DNA of 64,000 nucleotides from Acidobacteria bacterium 28-9 (lineage in GTDB: Bacteria; Acidobacteriota; Blastocatellia; Pyrinomonadales; Pyrinomonadaceae). The notes below the pieces were generated by a model. The model saw only the letters and a program-made list of their open reading frames with translations. It did no database searches and was not told where the DNA came from. The position numbers and the translations under genes are program-made. The stretch is taken from assembly GCA_002050355.1 (NCBI GenBank), contig MWYY01000059.1:1-64000 (forward strand), in the 5' to 3' direction. This document shows positions 32,515-41,856 of this stretch, piece after piece; position 1 is the stretch's first letter, and each line of letters opens with the position of its first letter.

Positions 32515-34812
32515 ATGTCGAAAATCAAAATCGCTTTGATGTTTGTCTTAATTTTTGTCTGCCAGATTTGCGTAACACACGCGCAGCAAGGCGCGCCCGG
32601 CGAGCGGCGCGGAAAAGGCACAATCGTTTTGCGAGCCGCGCAGCTTATTGACGGAACGGGCGCAGAGCCGATAAAAAACGGAGCGGTCGTCATAACAGAC
32701 GATAAAATCGTCGCCGTCGGAAGACGTGAAAGCGTCCGAATTCCCGGCGGCGCAAGAGTTATTGACCTCGGCGATGCGACTCTGCTGCCTGGTTTTATTG
32801 ACGCGCACACGCATATCATCGGGCGCGTTCTCGGCGACCCGGAAGGGCAAAATTCGATTGCGCGTGATTATGAATCATTCGGCGCAATTTTAGGTGTTGG
32901 CAATGCGGAGAAAACTCTCCTCAGCGGTTTTACCTCGATTCGAAACGTCGGCGCGTCGGATTTTCAGGATTTGGCGTTGCGAAAGGCGATAAACGAAGGC
33001 TGGATTACCGGACCGCGAATTTTAACTGCGGCGCATTCGCTGGGAATTACGGGCGGACATTGCGATGAAAACGGTTTTAGACCCGGACTTTTTGACGGCG
33101 ATTATAAAACAGGAATTGCCAACGGCGTGGAAGAAGTGCGCGCCGCCGTGCGGTACCAGGTAAAATACGGCGCGGATTTGATAAAAATCTGCGCGACCGG
33201 CGGCGTTCTCTCCGAAGGCGACGCGGTCGGCACGACGCAATACACTTTTGAAGAAGTAAAGGCAATCGTTGACGAAGCGGCGAAACTCGACGAACGCAAA
33301 GTCGCCGCGCACGCGCACGGCGCGGAAGGCATAAAAATCGCAACACGCGCCGGCGTCGCCTCAATCGAACATGGTTCTTTTCTCGACGAAGAAGGCGCGC
33401 GTCTGATGGCGGAAAAAGGAACTGTTCTCGTGCCGACTTTGATGGCTGGCGAAACAGTCGAACGTCTTGCAAAAAGCGGCGTGCTGAAAGGTCTGCGCGC
33501 GGAAAAGGCGCTTGCTGCCGCTGGTGCGATGCGTAAAGGAATCAGATTTGCCGTCGCCAACCGCGTTACAATTGCGCTCGGCACGGATGCAGGTGTAATT
33601 CCGCACGGCACGAACGGACACGAATTTACGCTGATGGTCGAATGGGGCGGAATGCGCCCGCTCGATGCAATCGTCGCCGGTACAATGAATGCGGCGAGAA
33701 TTCCCGGCGGCGCAAGAGTTATTGACCTCGGCGATGCGACTCTGCTGCCTGGTTTTATTGACGCGCACACGCATATCATCGGGCGCGTTCTCGGCGACCC
33801 GGAAGGGCAAAATTCGATTGCGCGTGATTATGAATCATTCGGCGCAATTTTAGGTGTTGGCAATGCGGAGAAAACTCTCCTCAGCGGTTTTACCTCGATT
33901 CGAAACGTCGGCGCGTCGGATTTTCAGGATTTGGCGTTGCGAAAGGCGATAAACGAAGGCTGGATTACCGGACCGCGAATTTTAACTGCGGCGCATTCGC
34001 TGGGAATTACGGGCGGACATTGCGATGAAAACGGTTTTAGACCCGGACTTTTTGACGGCGATTATAAAACAGGAATTGCCAACGGCGTGGAAGAAGTGCG
34101 CGCCGCCGTGCGGTACCAGGTAAAATACGGCGCGGATTTGATAAAAATCTGCGCGACCGGCGGCGTTCTCTCCGAAGGCGACGCGGTCGGCACGACGCAA
34201 TACACTTTTGAAGAAGTAAAGGCAATCGTTGACGAAGCGGCGAAACTCGACGAACGCAAAGTCGCCGCGCACGCGCACGGCGCGGAAGGCATAAAAATCG
34301 CAACACGCGCCGGCGTCGCCTCAATCGAACATGGTTCTTTTCTCGACGAAGAAGGCGCGCGTCTGATGGCGGAAAAAGGAACTGTTCTCGTGCCGACTTT
34401 AATGGCTGGCGAAACAGTCGAACGTCTTGCAAAAAGCGGCGTGCTGAAAGGTCTGCGCGCGGAAAAGGCGCTTGCTGCCGCTGGTGCGATGCGTAAAGGA
34501 ATCAGATTTGCCGTCGCCAACCGCGTTACAATTGCGCTCGGCACGGATGCAGGTGTAATTCCGCACGGCACGAACGGACACGAATTTACGCTGATGGTCG
34601 AATGGGGCGGAATGCGCCCGCTCGATGCAATCGTCGCCGGTACAATGAATGCGGCGAAACTGCTCGGAACGGACAAAAACGTCGGTTCGCTCGCTGTTGG
34701 GAAATATGCCGACATCGTTGCCGTTCCAAATGACCCGCTAAAAGATATTCGCCGAATGGAACGCACTGTTTTCGTGATGAAAAACGGCGTGGTTTATAAA
34801 GAAACCAGATAA
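32515..34812 (+). CDS. Amidohydrolase with internal in-frame tandem duplication
   Basis: A 765-residue exported (signal peptide ending THAQ) amidohydrolase of the imidazolonepropionase-like/Xaa-Pro dipeptidase-like branch. The metal motif DAHTHI and later SIEHG and LGTDAGV are present, but each occurs twice, because 960 bp (32738-33697 and 33698-34657) is repeated in frame. The copies differ by one base (33441 G, 34401 A). Residues about 75-394 and 395-714 are the two copies; removing one gives a normal protein of 445 residues. The N-terminal strands and the C-terminal beta segment (TDKNVGSLAVGKYADIVAV) are single. Whether the doubled barrel folds is unknown. RBS AAGGAGA. Confidence 0.85.
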   Translation: MSKIKIALMFVLIFVCQICVTHAQQGAPGERRGKGTIVLRAAQLIDGTGAEPIKNGAVVITDDKIVAVGRRESVRIPGGARVIDLGDATLLPGFIDAHTHIIGRVLGDPEGQNSIARDYESFGAILGVGNAEKTLLSGFTSIRNVGASDFQDLALRKAINEGWITGPRILTAAHSLGITGGHCDENGFRPGLFDGDYKTGIANGVEEVRAAVRYQVKYGADLIKICATGGVLSEGDAVGTTQYTFEEVKAIVDEAAKLDERKVAAHAHGAEGIKIATRAGVASIEHGSFLDEEGARLMAEKGTVLVPTLMAGETVERLAKSGVLKGLRAEKALAAAGAMRKGIRFAVANRVTIALGTDAGVIPHGTNGHEFTLMVEWGGMRPLDAIVAGTMNAARIPGGARVIDLGDATLLPGFIDAHTHIIGRVLGDPEGQNSIARDYESFGAILGVGNAEKTLLSGFTSIRNVGASDFQDLALRKAINEGWITGPRILTAAHSLGITGGHCDENGFRPGLFDGDYKTGIANGVEEVRAAVRYQVKYGADLIKICATGGVLSEGDAVGTTQYTFEEVKAIVDEAAKLDERKVAAHAHGAEGIKIATRAGVASIEHGSFLDEEGARLMAEKGTVLVPTLMAGETVERLAKSGVLKGLRAEKALAAAGAMRKGIRFAVANRVTIALGTDAGVIPHGTNGHEFTLMVEWGGMRPLDAIVAGTMNAAKLLGTDKNVGSLAVGKYADIVAVPNDPLKDIRRMERTVFVMKNGVVYKETR
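32738..33697. repeat. 960-bp direct repeat, copy 1
   Basis: First unit of a head-to-tail tandem duplication inside the amidohydrolase gene. The length is a multiple of three so the frame is kept. It covers nearly the whole catalytic barrel. Identical to copy 2 except at 33441. Confidence 0.95.
33698..34657. repeat. 960-bp direct repeat, copy 2
   Basis: Second unit. The junction at 33697/33698 shows no useful microhomology. One substitution (34401, silent, Leu codon TTG to TTA) separates it from copy 1, so the duplication is very recent. Confidence 0.95.
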
Positions 34813-34819
34813 TTTTTAA

Positions 34820-35326
34820 ATGATCAGGCATTTCCAAAATCTTCGTCCGAAAATTCACGAAAGCGTTTTTGTGGCTGAAAACGCGACGGTTATCGGCGAT
34901 GTGGAAATCGACGAAAATTCCAGCGTTTGGTTCGGCTCGGTTTTGCGCGGCGATGTCAATTTTATCCACATCGGAAAACGCACGAACATTCAGGACGGAA
35001 GCATTATTCACGTTTCGAGCAAAACGCATCCGACGATTATCGAAGACGAAGTAACGCTCGGTCATCGCGTAACGCTGCACGGTTGCCATATTGAAACGGG
35101 TTGTTTAATCGGCATCGGTGCGATTGTTCTGGATGGCGTTCGCGTCGGGAGAAACTCGCTCGTCGCTGCCGGTTCGCTTCTGACGCCCGGCACGGAAATT
35201 CCGCCGCGCTCGCTCGTGATGGGAACTCCGGCGCGAGTTAAACGCCAATTAACAAACGAGGAGATTTACAATCTGGCTCGCTTTTGGCAGAATTACACAG
35301 AGCTTTCTAAAATTTATAAGCAATAA
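34820..35326 (+). CDS. Gamma-carbonic anhydrase family protein
   Basis: A 168-residue left-handed beta-helix protein built from hexapeptide repeats (ENATVIGDVEIDENSSVWFGSV). The three zinc His ligands of the gamma class are expected in SSKTHPT, LGHRVTLHGC and nearby, and His residues stand at those places, with the conserved RGD (SVLRGDVN). Homologues (YrdA, CaiE, PaaY) bind zinc; some have carbonic anhydrase or thioesterase activity. It starts 8 bp after the amidohydrolase gene, so it is probably co-transcribed. Function inferred from family only. Confidence 0.88.
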   Translation: MIRHFQNLRPKIHESVFVAENATVIGDVEIDENSSVWFGSVLRGDVNFIHIGKRTNIQDGSIIHVSSKTHPTIIEDEVTLGHRVTLHGCHIETGCLIGIGAIVLDGVRVGRNSLVAAGSLLTPGTEIPPRSLVMGTPARVKRQLTNEEIYNLARFWQNYTELSKIYKQ

Positions 35327-35354
35327 TCAAGGTGATCAGGGAGTAATAATATAA

Positions 35355-36176
35355 ATGAATTTATCCGGTCTGAGCCGCAGCATTAGGCTGTGGCTCATTA
35401 TTATGATTTTTGGATTTACATACGTTCAGGCGCAAAATTCAACAAACAGTATTAAAAATTCGACAAAAAACATTGAAAAAGAATCTGCTTTCACAACGAA
35501 AGCAACCGATTTTTCATCAAAACAAAGCAAATCAGACGACTTTTCCTCTTCTCTCGTCCGACCCGAAACCAAAAACCAATACGAAAAACAAACCAGATCA
35601 AGCAACAAAGAATGGGGCTTCTACGCCGGTTCTTTTACCGTTCACAAGGATTTAAAAGGAGAATCGCAAAAAGCGCCCGTCGTGTTATTCGGCATTCGCC
35701 ACGCCTGGACGACCAAAAATAATCCGAGTCATCGGCTCAGATATTACATAGATTTTAACCCGCTTATTATAGTCAACTACCGCGAGAGACGACTCGTGCA
35801 AACTTCGCCGACGACAACAGCAACTGTCGGCGACCGCAAAACCGTCTTTGGAGTCGGCTTTACTCCGGTTGGTCTACAGTTTAACTGGCGAAACAGTAAG
35901 AAAATACAGCCGTTTATAGCCGGAGGCTTTGGCTTAGCATTGTTTAACAAAAAATTTCCCGACAATCGCTCGCCCTTACAGCCAGACAAAATCGGAAATC
36001 GCTTTCAGCTTATGCCTGAATTCGGCGCCGGTATTGAGATTCGGAAGTCGGAAACCAAAAGCTATTTTATCGGCTATAAATATCATCATTTGTCGAACGG
36101 CTACACCGCGCCTCTAAACGTTGGATATAACACAAATATGGTTTACGGCGGGATGTATTTTCAAAGAGGCGAATAA
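35355..36176 (+). CDS. Outer-membrane acyloxyacyl hydrolase / PagL-like lipid A deacylase
   Basis: A 273-residue exported protein: signal peptide (hydrophobic 13-27, ending VQAQ), a low-complexity Ser/Lys/Thr-rich linker (about 28-85), then a beta-barrel of PagL type with alternating strands from about 90. The catalytic His-x-Ser motif is visible in GYKYHHLSNG (about 246-255), in the position of the PagL active site. PagL removes an acyl chain from lipid A in the outer leaflet, so the cell has lipopolysaccharide. The linker is unusually long. A decayed second copy follows at once (36176-36346). Confidence 0.8.
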   Translation: MNLSGLSRSIRLWLIIMIFGFTYVQAQNSTNSIKNSTKNIEKESAFTTKATDFSSKQSKSDDFSSSLVRPETKNQYEKQTRSSNKEWGFYAGSFTVHKDLKGESQKAPVVLFGIRHAWTTKNNPSHRLRYYIDFNPLIIVNYRERRLVQTSPTTTATVGDRKTVFGVGFTPVGLQFNWRNSKKIQPFIAGGFGLALFNKKFPDNRSPLQPDKIGNRFQLMPEFGAGIEIRKSETKSYFIGYKYHHLSNGYTAPLNVGYNTNMVYGGMYFQRGE

Positions 36177-36346
36177 GTATTTTTGCGAGCGATTTCGGCG
36201 GCGGTCTGATCTATATGCTCTCGGAAAATCGCGCCGTCAATTTCGGCTACAAATATTTCCACATATCAAACGGAAATATCGGCGGAAAAATCAACAATCC
36301 AGATTTCAACGCCATTGTTTTCTACGTTAACTATTCGTTCTTATGA
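36176..36346 (+). pseudogene. Remnant of a second PagL-like deacylase
   Basis: Directly behind the PagL-like gene, in another frame, 56 codons without a start encode the C-terminal end of a homologue: SDFGGGLIYML, GYKYFHISNGN with the same His-x-Ser motif, and a final aromatic strand ending NYSFL, as an outer-membrane barrel should. The 5' part is gone. It shows that a tandem pair existed and that one copy was mostly deleted, with the deletion ending at the stop codon of the first. Confidence 0.75.
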
Positions 36347-36380
36347 AAATAAGCGTTCTAATGTAAAATCAAAATTTACA

Positions 36381-36410
36381 AGGCAGTCATCTCGTTGACT
36401 GCCTTTTCTA
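36381..36410 (+). terminator. Rho-independent terminator
   Basis: A perfect 9-bp stem AGGCAGTCA/TGACTGCCT (36381-36404) with a 6-nt loop, followed by TTTTCTATT. It terminates the PagL-like unit just before hisS. Confidence 0.8.
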
Positions 36411-36435
36411 TTACTGAAATTGTAAAACTTAAGTT

Positions 36436-37929
36436 ATGAGCAAAACACAACCGGCGCGCGGAATGCGCGATTTTCTTCCCGCCGACATCAGGCGCCGCGA
36501 ATACGTCATCGGTATTATCAAAGAAGTTTACGAATCCTACGGCTTTGAGCCGCTCGAAACACCGGCGGTTGAAAATCTTGAAACTTTGACGGGCAAATAC
36601 GGCGAAGAGGGAAATCAACTGATTTATAAAATCCTCAAGCGCGGTGAAAAACTCGAACAAAGCACGTCCGAAAAAGATTCGTCCGACCTCGCCCTGCGTT
36701 ACGATTTAACCGTTCCGCTCGCGCGTGTTATCGCCCAACACAAAAACGACTTACCGAAATTTTTCAAACGCTATCAAATCCAACCTGTCTGGCGAGCCGA
36801 CCGTCCGGCGCGTGGACGCTTTCGGGAATTTTATCAATGCGACGTTGACGTCATTGGTTCGAGTTCGATGATTGTCGAAGCAGAACTTTGCGCGGCAGTG
36901 GGTGAGATTTTGCTGAGGTTGGGATTTAGTGATTTTGTTATCAAATTGAATCACAAAGAAATTTTAACGGGAATTTTGAAAGCTGTTGGCATTCCAACTG
37001 AACAGCACATAAATACGCTTGTTGTTTTGGACAAGTTCGATAAAATTGGTGCAGAAGCTGTAGCTAAAGAGCTTCAACAAATGAGTATTTCAGTTGACAG
37101 TGTATTAAAACTGATGAAATTCATTTTGAGCATTTATAAAAGGCAAAAAAAAGACCTTAAAGATAGAATTGAAAATATTGAACTTGAACTAGAAAAAGCA
37201 TACGCAAGTACATCTAGTAAACACAATGACGAATTTAATTTTACTCAACATTCTCCAGAAAAAATAAATGATATTACTTTTGAACGTATAGCTGGCTTTA
37301 CTTCAGAAAATGAAGAAGGAGAGAAAGGTATTTCAGAGTTAAAAAAAATTCTTAAATTCATCAAAAATCAATATGTTTATAAAAGAATAGAAATTGATCC
37401 AAATCTTGCTCGTGGCTTGTCGTACTACACAGGTACGATTATGGAAATTGTTTTAACAAGTTCCGATTTTTCGGGAAGTCTCGCTGGCGGCGGGCGTTAC
37501 GACGGTTTAATCGGAATGTTCGGCAAAGAACAAATTCCCGCGTGTGGTTTTTCGCTCGGTTTGGAAAGGATTCTGGTCGTGATGGAAGAACGCGGAATGT
37601 TTCCTAAGGAGTTGGGCGATAGTTCGGCGGATGTTCTTGTAACCGTCTGGAACGAAGATTCAATCGGCGAATCGCTTAAGCTCGCCGGTGAATTAAGACA
37701 ACAGAAATTGCGCGTTCTCGTTTATCCCGAAGCCGACAAACTCGGCAAGCAATTCAAATACGCTTCACAAATTAATGTTCCGTTCGTCTGCGTTTTGGGC
37801 GAGAGCGAACTTGCCGAAAATAAAGTTACGCTCAAAAACATGGAAACCGGCGAACAGGAAATAATTGAAAGAGCAGAAGCGGCTTCACGAGTAAAAATTC
37901 ATAAGCAAAACTCTCAGAGCAAATCGTAA
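36436..37929 (+). CDS. hisS: Histidine--tRNA ligase with an enlarged insertion domain
   Basis: A 497-residue class II synthetase. Motif 1 region (ARGMRDFLP at the start), motif 2 (FYQCDVDVIG) and the His-binding LARGLSYYTG are present, as is the C-terminal anticodon domain (from about 395). Most bacterial HisRS have 420-460 residues; the extra length is in the insertion domain at about 195-320. That part is much more AT-rich than the flanks and rich in Lys, Glu and Ile (RQKKDLKDRIENIELELEK). All catalytic parts are intact, so it should be functional. The layout recalls Bacteroidota/eukaryote-like HisRS. Confidence 0.92.
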   Translation: MSKTQPARGMRDFLPADIRRREYVIGIIKEVYESYGFEPLETPAVENLETLTGKYGEEGNQLIYKILKRGEKLEQSTSEKDSSDLALRYDLTVPLARVIAQHKNDLPKFFKRYQIQPVWRADRPARGRFREFYQCDVDVIGSSSMIVEAELCAAVGEILLRLGFSDFVIKLNHKEILTGILKAVGIPTEQHINTLVVLDKFDKIGAEAVAKELQQMSISVDSVLKLMKFILSIYKRQKKDLKDRIENIELELEKAYASTSSKHNDEFNFTQHSPEKINDITFERIAGFTSENEEGEKGISELKKILKFIKNQYVYKRIEIDPNLARGLSYYTGTIMEIVLTSSDFSGSLAGGGRYDGLIGMFGKEQIPACGFSLGLERILVVMEERGMFPKELGDSSADVLVTVWNEDSIGESLKLAGELRQQKLRVLVYPEADKLGKQFKYASQINVPFVCVLGESELAENKVTLKNMETGEQEIIERAEAASRVKIHKQNSQSKS

Positions 37930-37990
37930 AGAAATAAAAATGTCACAAAAATTTGCCTTTGTGGTGTTATCTTAACAAAGGAGAAAAATT

Positions 37991-39142
37991 ATGTTTTATC
38001 AATTTTGTTTGAGCGTGGTTCTGGGGATTTTTGTTAGTTTTGCGACAAACTGTTCGGCTCAGGAAAAATCCGCCGGTGTTGCAGGTTCTCAGGCGACGCA
38101 AACCTATGGAAAGATTACCGAAATCGGCAAGTTGAACGAAGCGAGAGCGTCGCATACGGCGACTCGTATGAATGACGGAAAGATTTTAATCGCGGGCGGA
38201 ATGGAGCGCAACGGCGTGTTCTTTGACGTTGCCGATATTTTCGACCCGAAGATGAATAATTTCGCGCGAGCAAAAAACAAAATGAGCGTCGAGCGCGTCA
38301 GCCATACGGCGACGCTTTTGCCGAACGGAAAAGTTTTACTCATCGGTGGTTGGTCAAATCGTGATGTGCCGGAAATGAGCGCGGAGATTTATGACCCGAA
38401 GACCGAAAAATTTACCGCGATTAGAAATTTGAATCGCCGCCGTTCCGGTCATACCGCAACGCTTTTGGAAAATGGCAAAGTTTTAATTACCGGTGGTTTT
38501 GACGGAAAAGAGAACTTGAGCGAAGCCGAAATTTTCGATTCACAAAACAATACTTTCACTTTAATCGGGAAAATGCGCAACGCACGTTCAGTCCACACGG
38601 CGACAAAATTAGCGGACGGGCGAATTTTGCTGACGGGGGGCGAAGTAAATCGCGGGCAGATTTTGTCGAGCGCGGAGATTTTCGACCCGAAAACAAACAA
38701 TTTTTCTTTGACCAAAGTGATGAATGTCGTGCGCTATAAACACGATTCAATTTTACTCGCGGACGGTCGAGTTTTAATTTTTGGCGGCTCTGACGAGCGG
38801 GATTGGCGCGGACAACACAAAAGCGCGGAAATTTTTGACGCGGCGACAAATCAATTTACCCCGACAGGCGATACGAATTTTGCGCGTTTCAAAATTGACG
38901 GAACGGCTGTTTTGCTCAAAGACGGAAATGTATTTGTCGGCGGCGGCGGCGAACAGGCAGAAGTTTTTAACCCGTTGACCAATACTTTTACGAAAACGGC
39001 AGGCGAATTCGGCATCCCGCTTCATTACGCGACCGTTACACTTGTTGACGATGAACGAGCTTTGATTGTTGGCGGTTATGGAAACGGCACACGCGAAACG
39101 GGACCGATTAGCACAAATCGAGCCTGGATTTTTAAATTGTAA
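37991..39142 (+). CDS. Secreted kelch-repeat protein
   Basis: A 383-residue exported protein (signal peptide 1-24, ending NCSAQ; the Cys could also allow lipidation but the box is not clear). It has six to seven kelch motifs of about 50 residues, each with a KVLI-GG pair and a following AEIFDP strand, which should close into a beta-propeller. The pattern T-L-L-x-x-G-K-V-L-I-x-G-G is clear in every blade. Such proteins often bind glycans or proteins at the surface. RBS AAGGAG. Convergent with the metalloprotease gene, with a shared terminator. Confidence 0.88.
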   Translation: MFYQFCLSVVLGIFVSFATNCSAQEKSAGVAGSQATQTYGKITEIGKLNEARASHTATRMNDGKILIAGGMERNGVFFDVADIFDPKMNNFARAKNKMSVERVSHTATLLPNGKVLLIGGWSNRDVPEMSAEIYDPKTEKFTAIRNLNRRRSGHTATLLENGKVLITGGFDGKENLSEAEIFDSQNNTFTLIGKMRNARSVHTATKLADGRILLTGGEVNRGQILSSAEIFDPKTNNFSLTKVMNVVRYKHDSILLADGRVLIFGGSDERDWRGQHKSAEIFDAATNQFTPTGDTNFARFKIDGTAVLLKDGNVFVGGGGEQAEVFNPLTNTFTKTAGEFGIPLHYATVTLVDDERALIVGGYGNGTRETGPISTNRAWIFKL

Positions 39143-39207
39143 TCAGCGTTACTAAAAAAAACTTGTCGCTTCAGATAATTGAGCAGAATTGGTAAATTTA
39201 TTGTAAT

Positions 39208-39247
39208 AAAAAAGGATGTCCAAATTTAATTGGACATCCTTTTTTCG
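39208..39247. terminator. Bidirectional rho-independent terminator
   Basis: A strong stem AAAAAAGGATGTCCAA/TTGGACATCCTTTTTT with a 6-nt loop, flanked by A and T tracts on the two sides. It lies between the convergent kelch and metalloprotease genes and works in both directions. Confidence 0.9.
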
Positions 39248-39264
39248 TTTGAATTTGTTCTATC

Positions 39265-41511
39265 TTAATTTGAGATAGAAGCACTCGTTACAACGTTCTG
39301 ATTCGGATTGTATGTGTATCCCGAAGCTGAAAGGTTTGTAACATTTATGGTGAATGAACCACTTTTTCTGGTCGAGGCTGAAGTAATCGTCGCCTGACCG
39401 TTCGCATTAGTTGTTCCTGTAAAACTGCCTGTCGTTAAACCGCTCCAGTTTCCGGTAACGGTTACGTTGGAACGCGGTGCGCCGTTGCCGTCATGGACTG
39501 TGATTACAGCGCGCGCGGATGTATTGCGCCCACTGGTAACAAGCGACATCGAGATGCTTTTTACGAAAATTGCTACGCTCGGCGCTTGTTGAACAGTAAT
39601 GGAAATGCTGCTCGAACCTGTCGCGCCGTTGTTGTCGGTAACGGTTAAAGTCGCCGTGTAATTTCCGGCAGTATTATAAATATGCGACGGATTGGCTAGG
39701 TTTGAAGACGTTCCGTCGCCGAAGTTCCATGAATAACTCGCAATCGTTCCGTCCGTGTCGTTTGAGCCTTGACTCGAAAAATTAATGGTCAGAGGCGCGT
39801 TGCCCGACGTTTTGTCTGCTCCGGCAATTGCGACAGGCGATTGATTAGCAGCCCCATTCGCCGTAATAACAACACTGTCCGTATCGGTCAGACCACTGCT
39901 ATCGGTAACCGTCAAAACTGCCGTAAATGTTCCGGCTGAATTATAAACGTGAATCGGATTCGGCTCGGTCGAGTTTGCTCCATCGCCGAAATTCCACGAA
40001 TAGCTGACGATTGTACCGTCCGCGTCCGAAGAATTAACGCTTGAAAAACTGACCGTCAGAGGTGTCGTGCCCGATGTTGGATTTGCCGAAACTGCGGCGA
40101 CCGGCGCTTGCGCCCCGCTGACGGGAACCGTTCCTGAAATACTGTATTGTCCGATGCTTGCGTAATCCGAGTAACCGGTCGTCAAATCGCCCACGCCGAG
40201 ACCGTCAATTGTCAGATAATAAACGCCGGCGGATAAAGATTCACTGATGACAGCAGGCAAACCCGCCGGATTAATAATCGCTATAACGTTGCCTTGGGCG
40301 TCGGAAATCCGCGCCTGAATATCCAGATTTCCACCACGAGGCGCAGGATTTACGTTGATTGTAACTGTACCGTCGCCTGTTGAAAATTGAAAAACATCAA
40401 CATCGCTTCGGGTCGTAATTACGCCTGACGCGCTGATGCTGCTGCCGTTTAAAACGGTTGCGGAGGCGTTTGTATTACCGTAATCGTCAGCAATCACGGG
40501 AATTCCATAAGTTTGTATCACAGCCACATCATCCTGCAATTGATTTGCACCCGGATATTCGCCTTTGCTCCATTGCGTAACTGGTTTGTAATAACCGACG
40601 CCCATAATCGGCGCCCAATCGCCATGACCGGAATAATATCCGGTCGTTGTGCCGTCGGTATTGGTTTTTCCGTCGTGACTCAAATTGAGGTTGTGCCCGA
40701 CTTCGTGCGAAGTCGCTTCGGCAATATTTTTCTCGCTGTTTCCGAGACCGGAAGTCATTACGAAAGCCGGTTTGTAACTTGAGCCGACGCCGTTGAAAGC
40801 GCCGACATAAGCGATGCTGCCGATACTGCTGCCCGTGAAATTCGTCGGACTGATAACGGCGCGCGTACCGTAAACCAAATCTGAAGAACTGCTGCGGAAA
40901 ATAGCCGCGTCACCAGGGTCTTGCGTCGTAACATCTACATTAAACGGTGCGTAATCTTCCGCCACTCGCTGCCAGATGTATTGAATCGCATCTTGTTCCT
41001 GCGTCGTAAAAGTGTTCGGGTCGGAGTCGAGGCTGAACGGGGCAGAATTTATCGGTTGCCCGCTCGTATAATTTGTATTTCAGGCAGTATTGGACGTTAC
41101 GTGACCGTTGAAATCGAGATAGATAACCCGATTTGCACCGGGGCGGCTGTGCAGTTGAAATGTCTGTTCGTATGAAAAAGGCGCGGCTCCTGACGTCACC
41201 GGCGCCGCGGCGCTTTCTATAACTTGAAAATCCTCGGTCGCGTCGTCAATATAGAGCAGAGCGTCCGAATCATCTATATGCAAAGTCCAATCTTCCAAAA
41301 ACAATTTGCGCAGTTCGTCAGACGATTTGCCGTGTTTTTGAGCAACTGCCGGCAGACGGCTGCCTAATTTATCAATAGCTGCCTGCCCGCGAGCAAGTCC
41401 TCTGGGAGATGCATTCGGGTTTTGAGCAAAATTGCTTCCGGTAAAAACAGAAAACAGTAAAAATAAAATGGCTGCAAACTTTGACAATTTTTTAGCGGCG
41501 TAAAAATACAT
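39265..41511 (-). pseudogene. Secreted metalloprotease with PKD domains, interrupted by a TGA
   Basis: Signal peptide from ATG 41511 (MYFYAAKKLSKF, ending NFAQ). The frame meets an in-frame TGA at 41080-41082 and continues in the same frame to 39265; family members have Trp there (context HVTSNTA-stop-NTNYTSG), so TGG became TGA. The downstream part carries the metzincin-like zinc motif HEVGHNLNLSH (about codon 269-279), a beta-rich PPC-like domain, two PKD domains (NFGDG at each), and a C-terminal Ig-like domain. As written, only a 143-residue N-terminal peptide is made from the natural start. It is either a fresh nonsense mutation or a base error. The rest is intact. Confidence 0.85.
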
Positions 41512-41856
41512 CGATTATCGGTCTCCTTTGGTAAAATAGCGGACAATTTCCAGTTGTTGGTTAAGCAGACAAATTGCGGTCTGACACGAAAAATAAATAT
41601 GATAAACTTCCCGAAAAAGACACAATTTTGCCGAATACAAATTAACGATAAACAGGAAGTTTACAAAACAAAAGGTGAGAAAAAAACAAATACCCGAATT
41701 TCTTGAGAAAACGCAAAAACCCTTGCGGAAGACAAAAAATCAAACTAAAAATTTTTCAAACTTGGGGTTAAACTATTCGGGTTATTGATATGAGACTTTC
41801 CGATACTTTTTGTCGGCAAAAGGTTGCCAACAAATTTTAACAAAAAATTTAAAGCT
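41512..41856. other. Intergenic region, no gene seen
   Basis: This AT-rich 345-base stretch lies between divergent genes. It holds the ribosome site AAGGAG for the metalloprotease (minus strand) and presumably both promoters. I see no RNA gene, repeat array or open frame of note. Confidence 0.5.

Noticed and set aside
33022..34766. Minus-strand frames repeated in both halves of the amidohydrolase duplication
   Set aside because: They are antisense shadows of the duplicated coding region, not a separate repeated gene.
41080..41082. Selenocysteine or recoded Trp at the TGA
   Set aside because: No SECIS-like hairpin evident, metalloproteases of this type need no Sec, and TGA ends other genes here.
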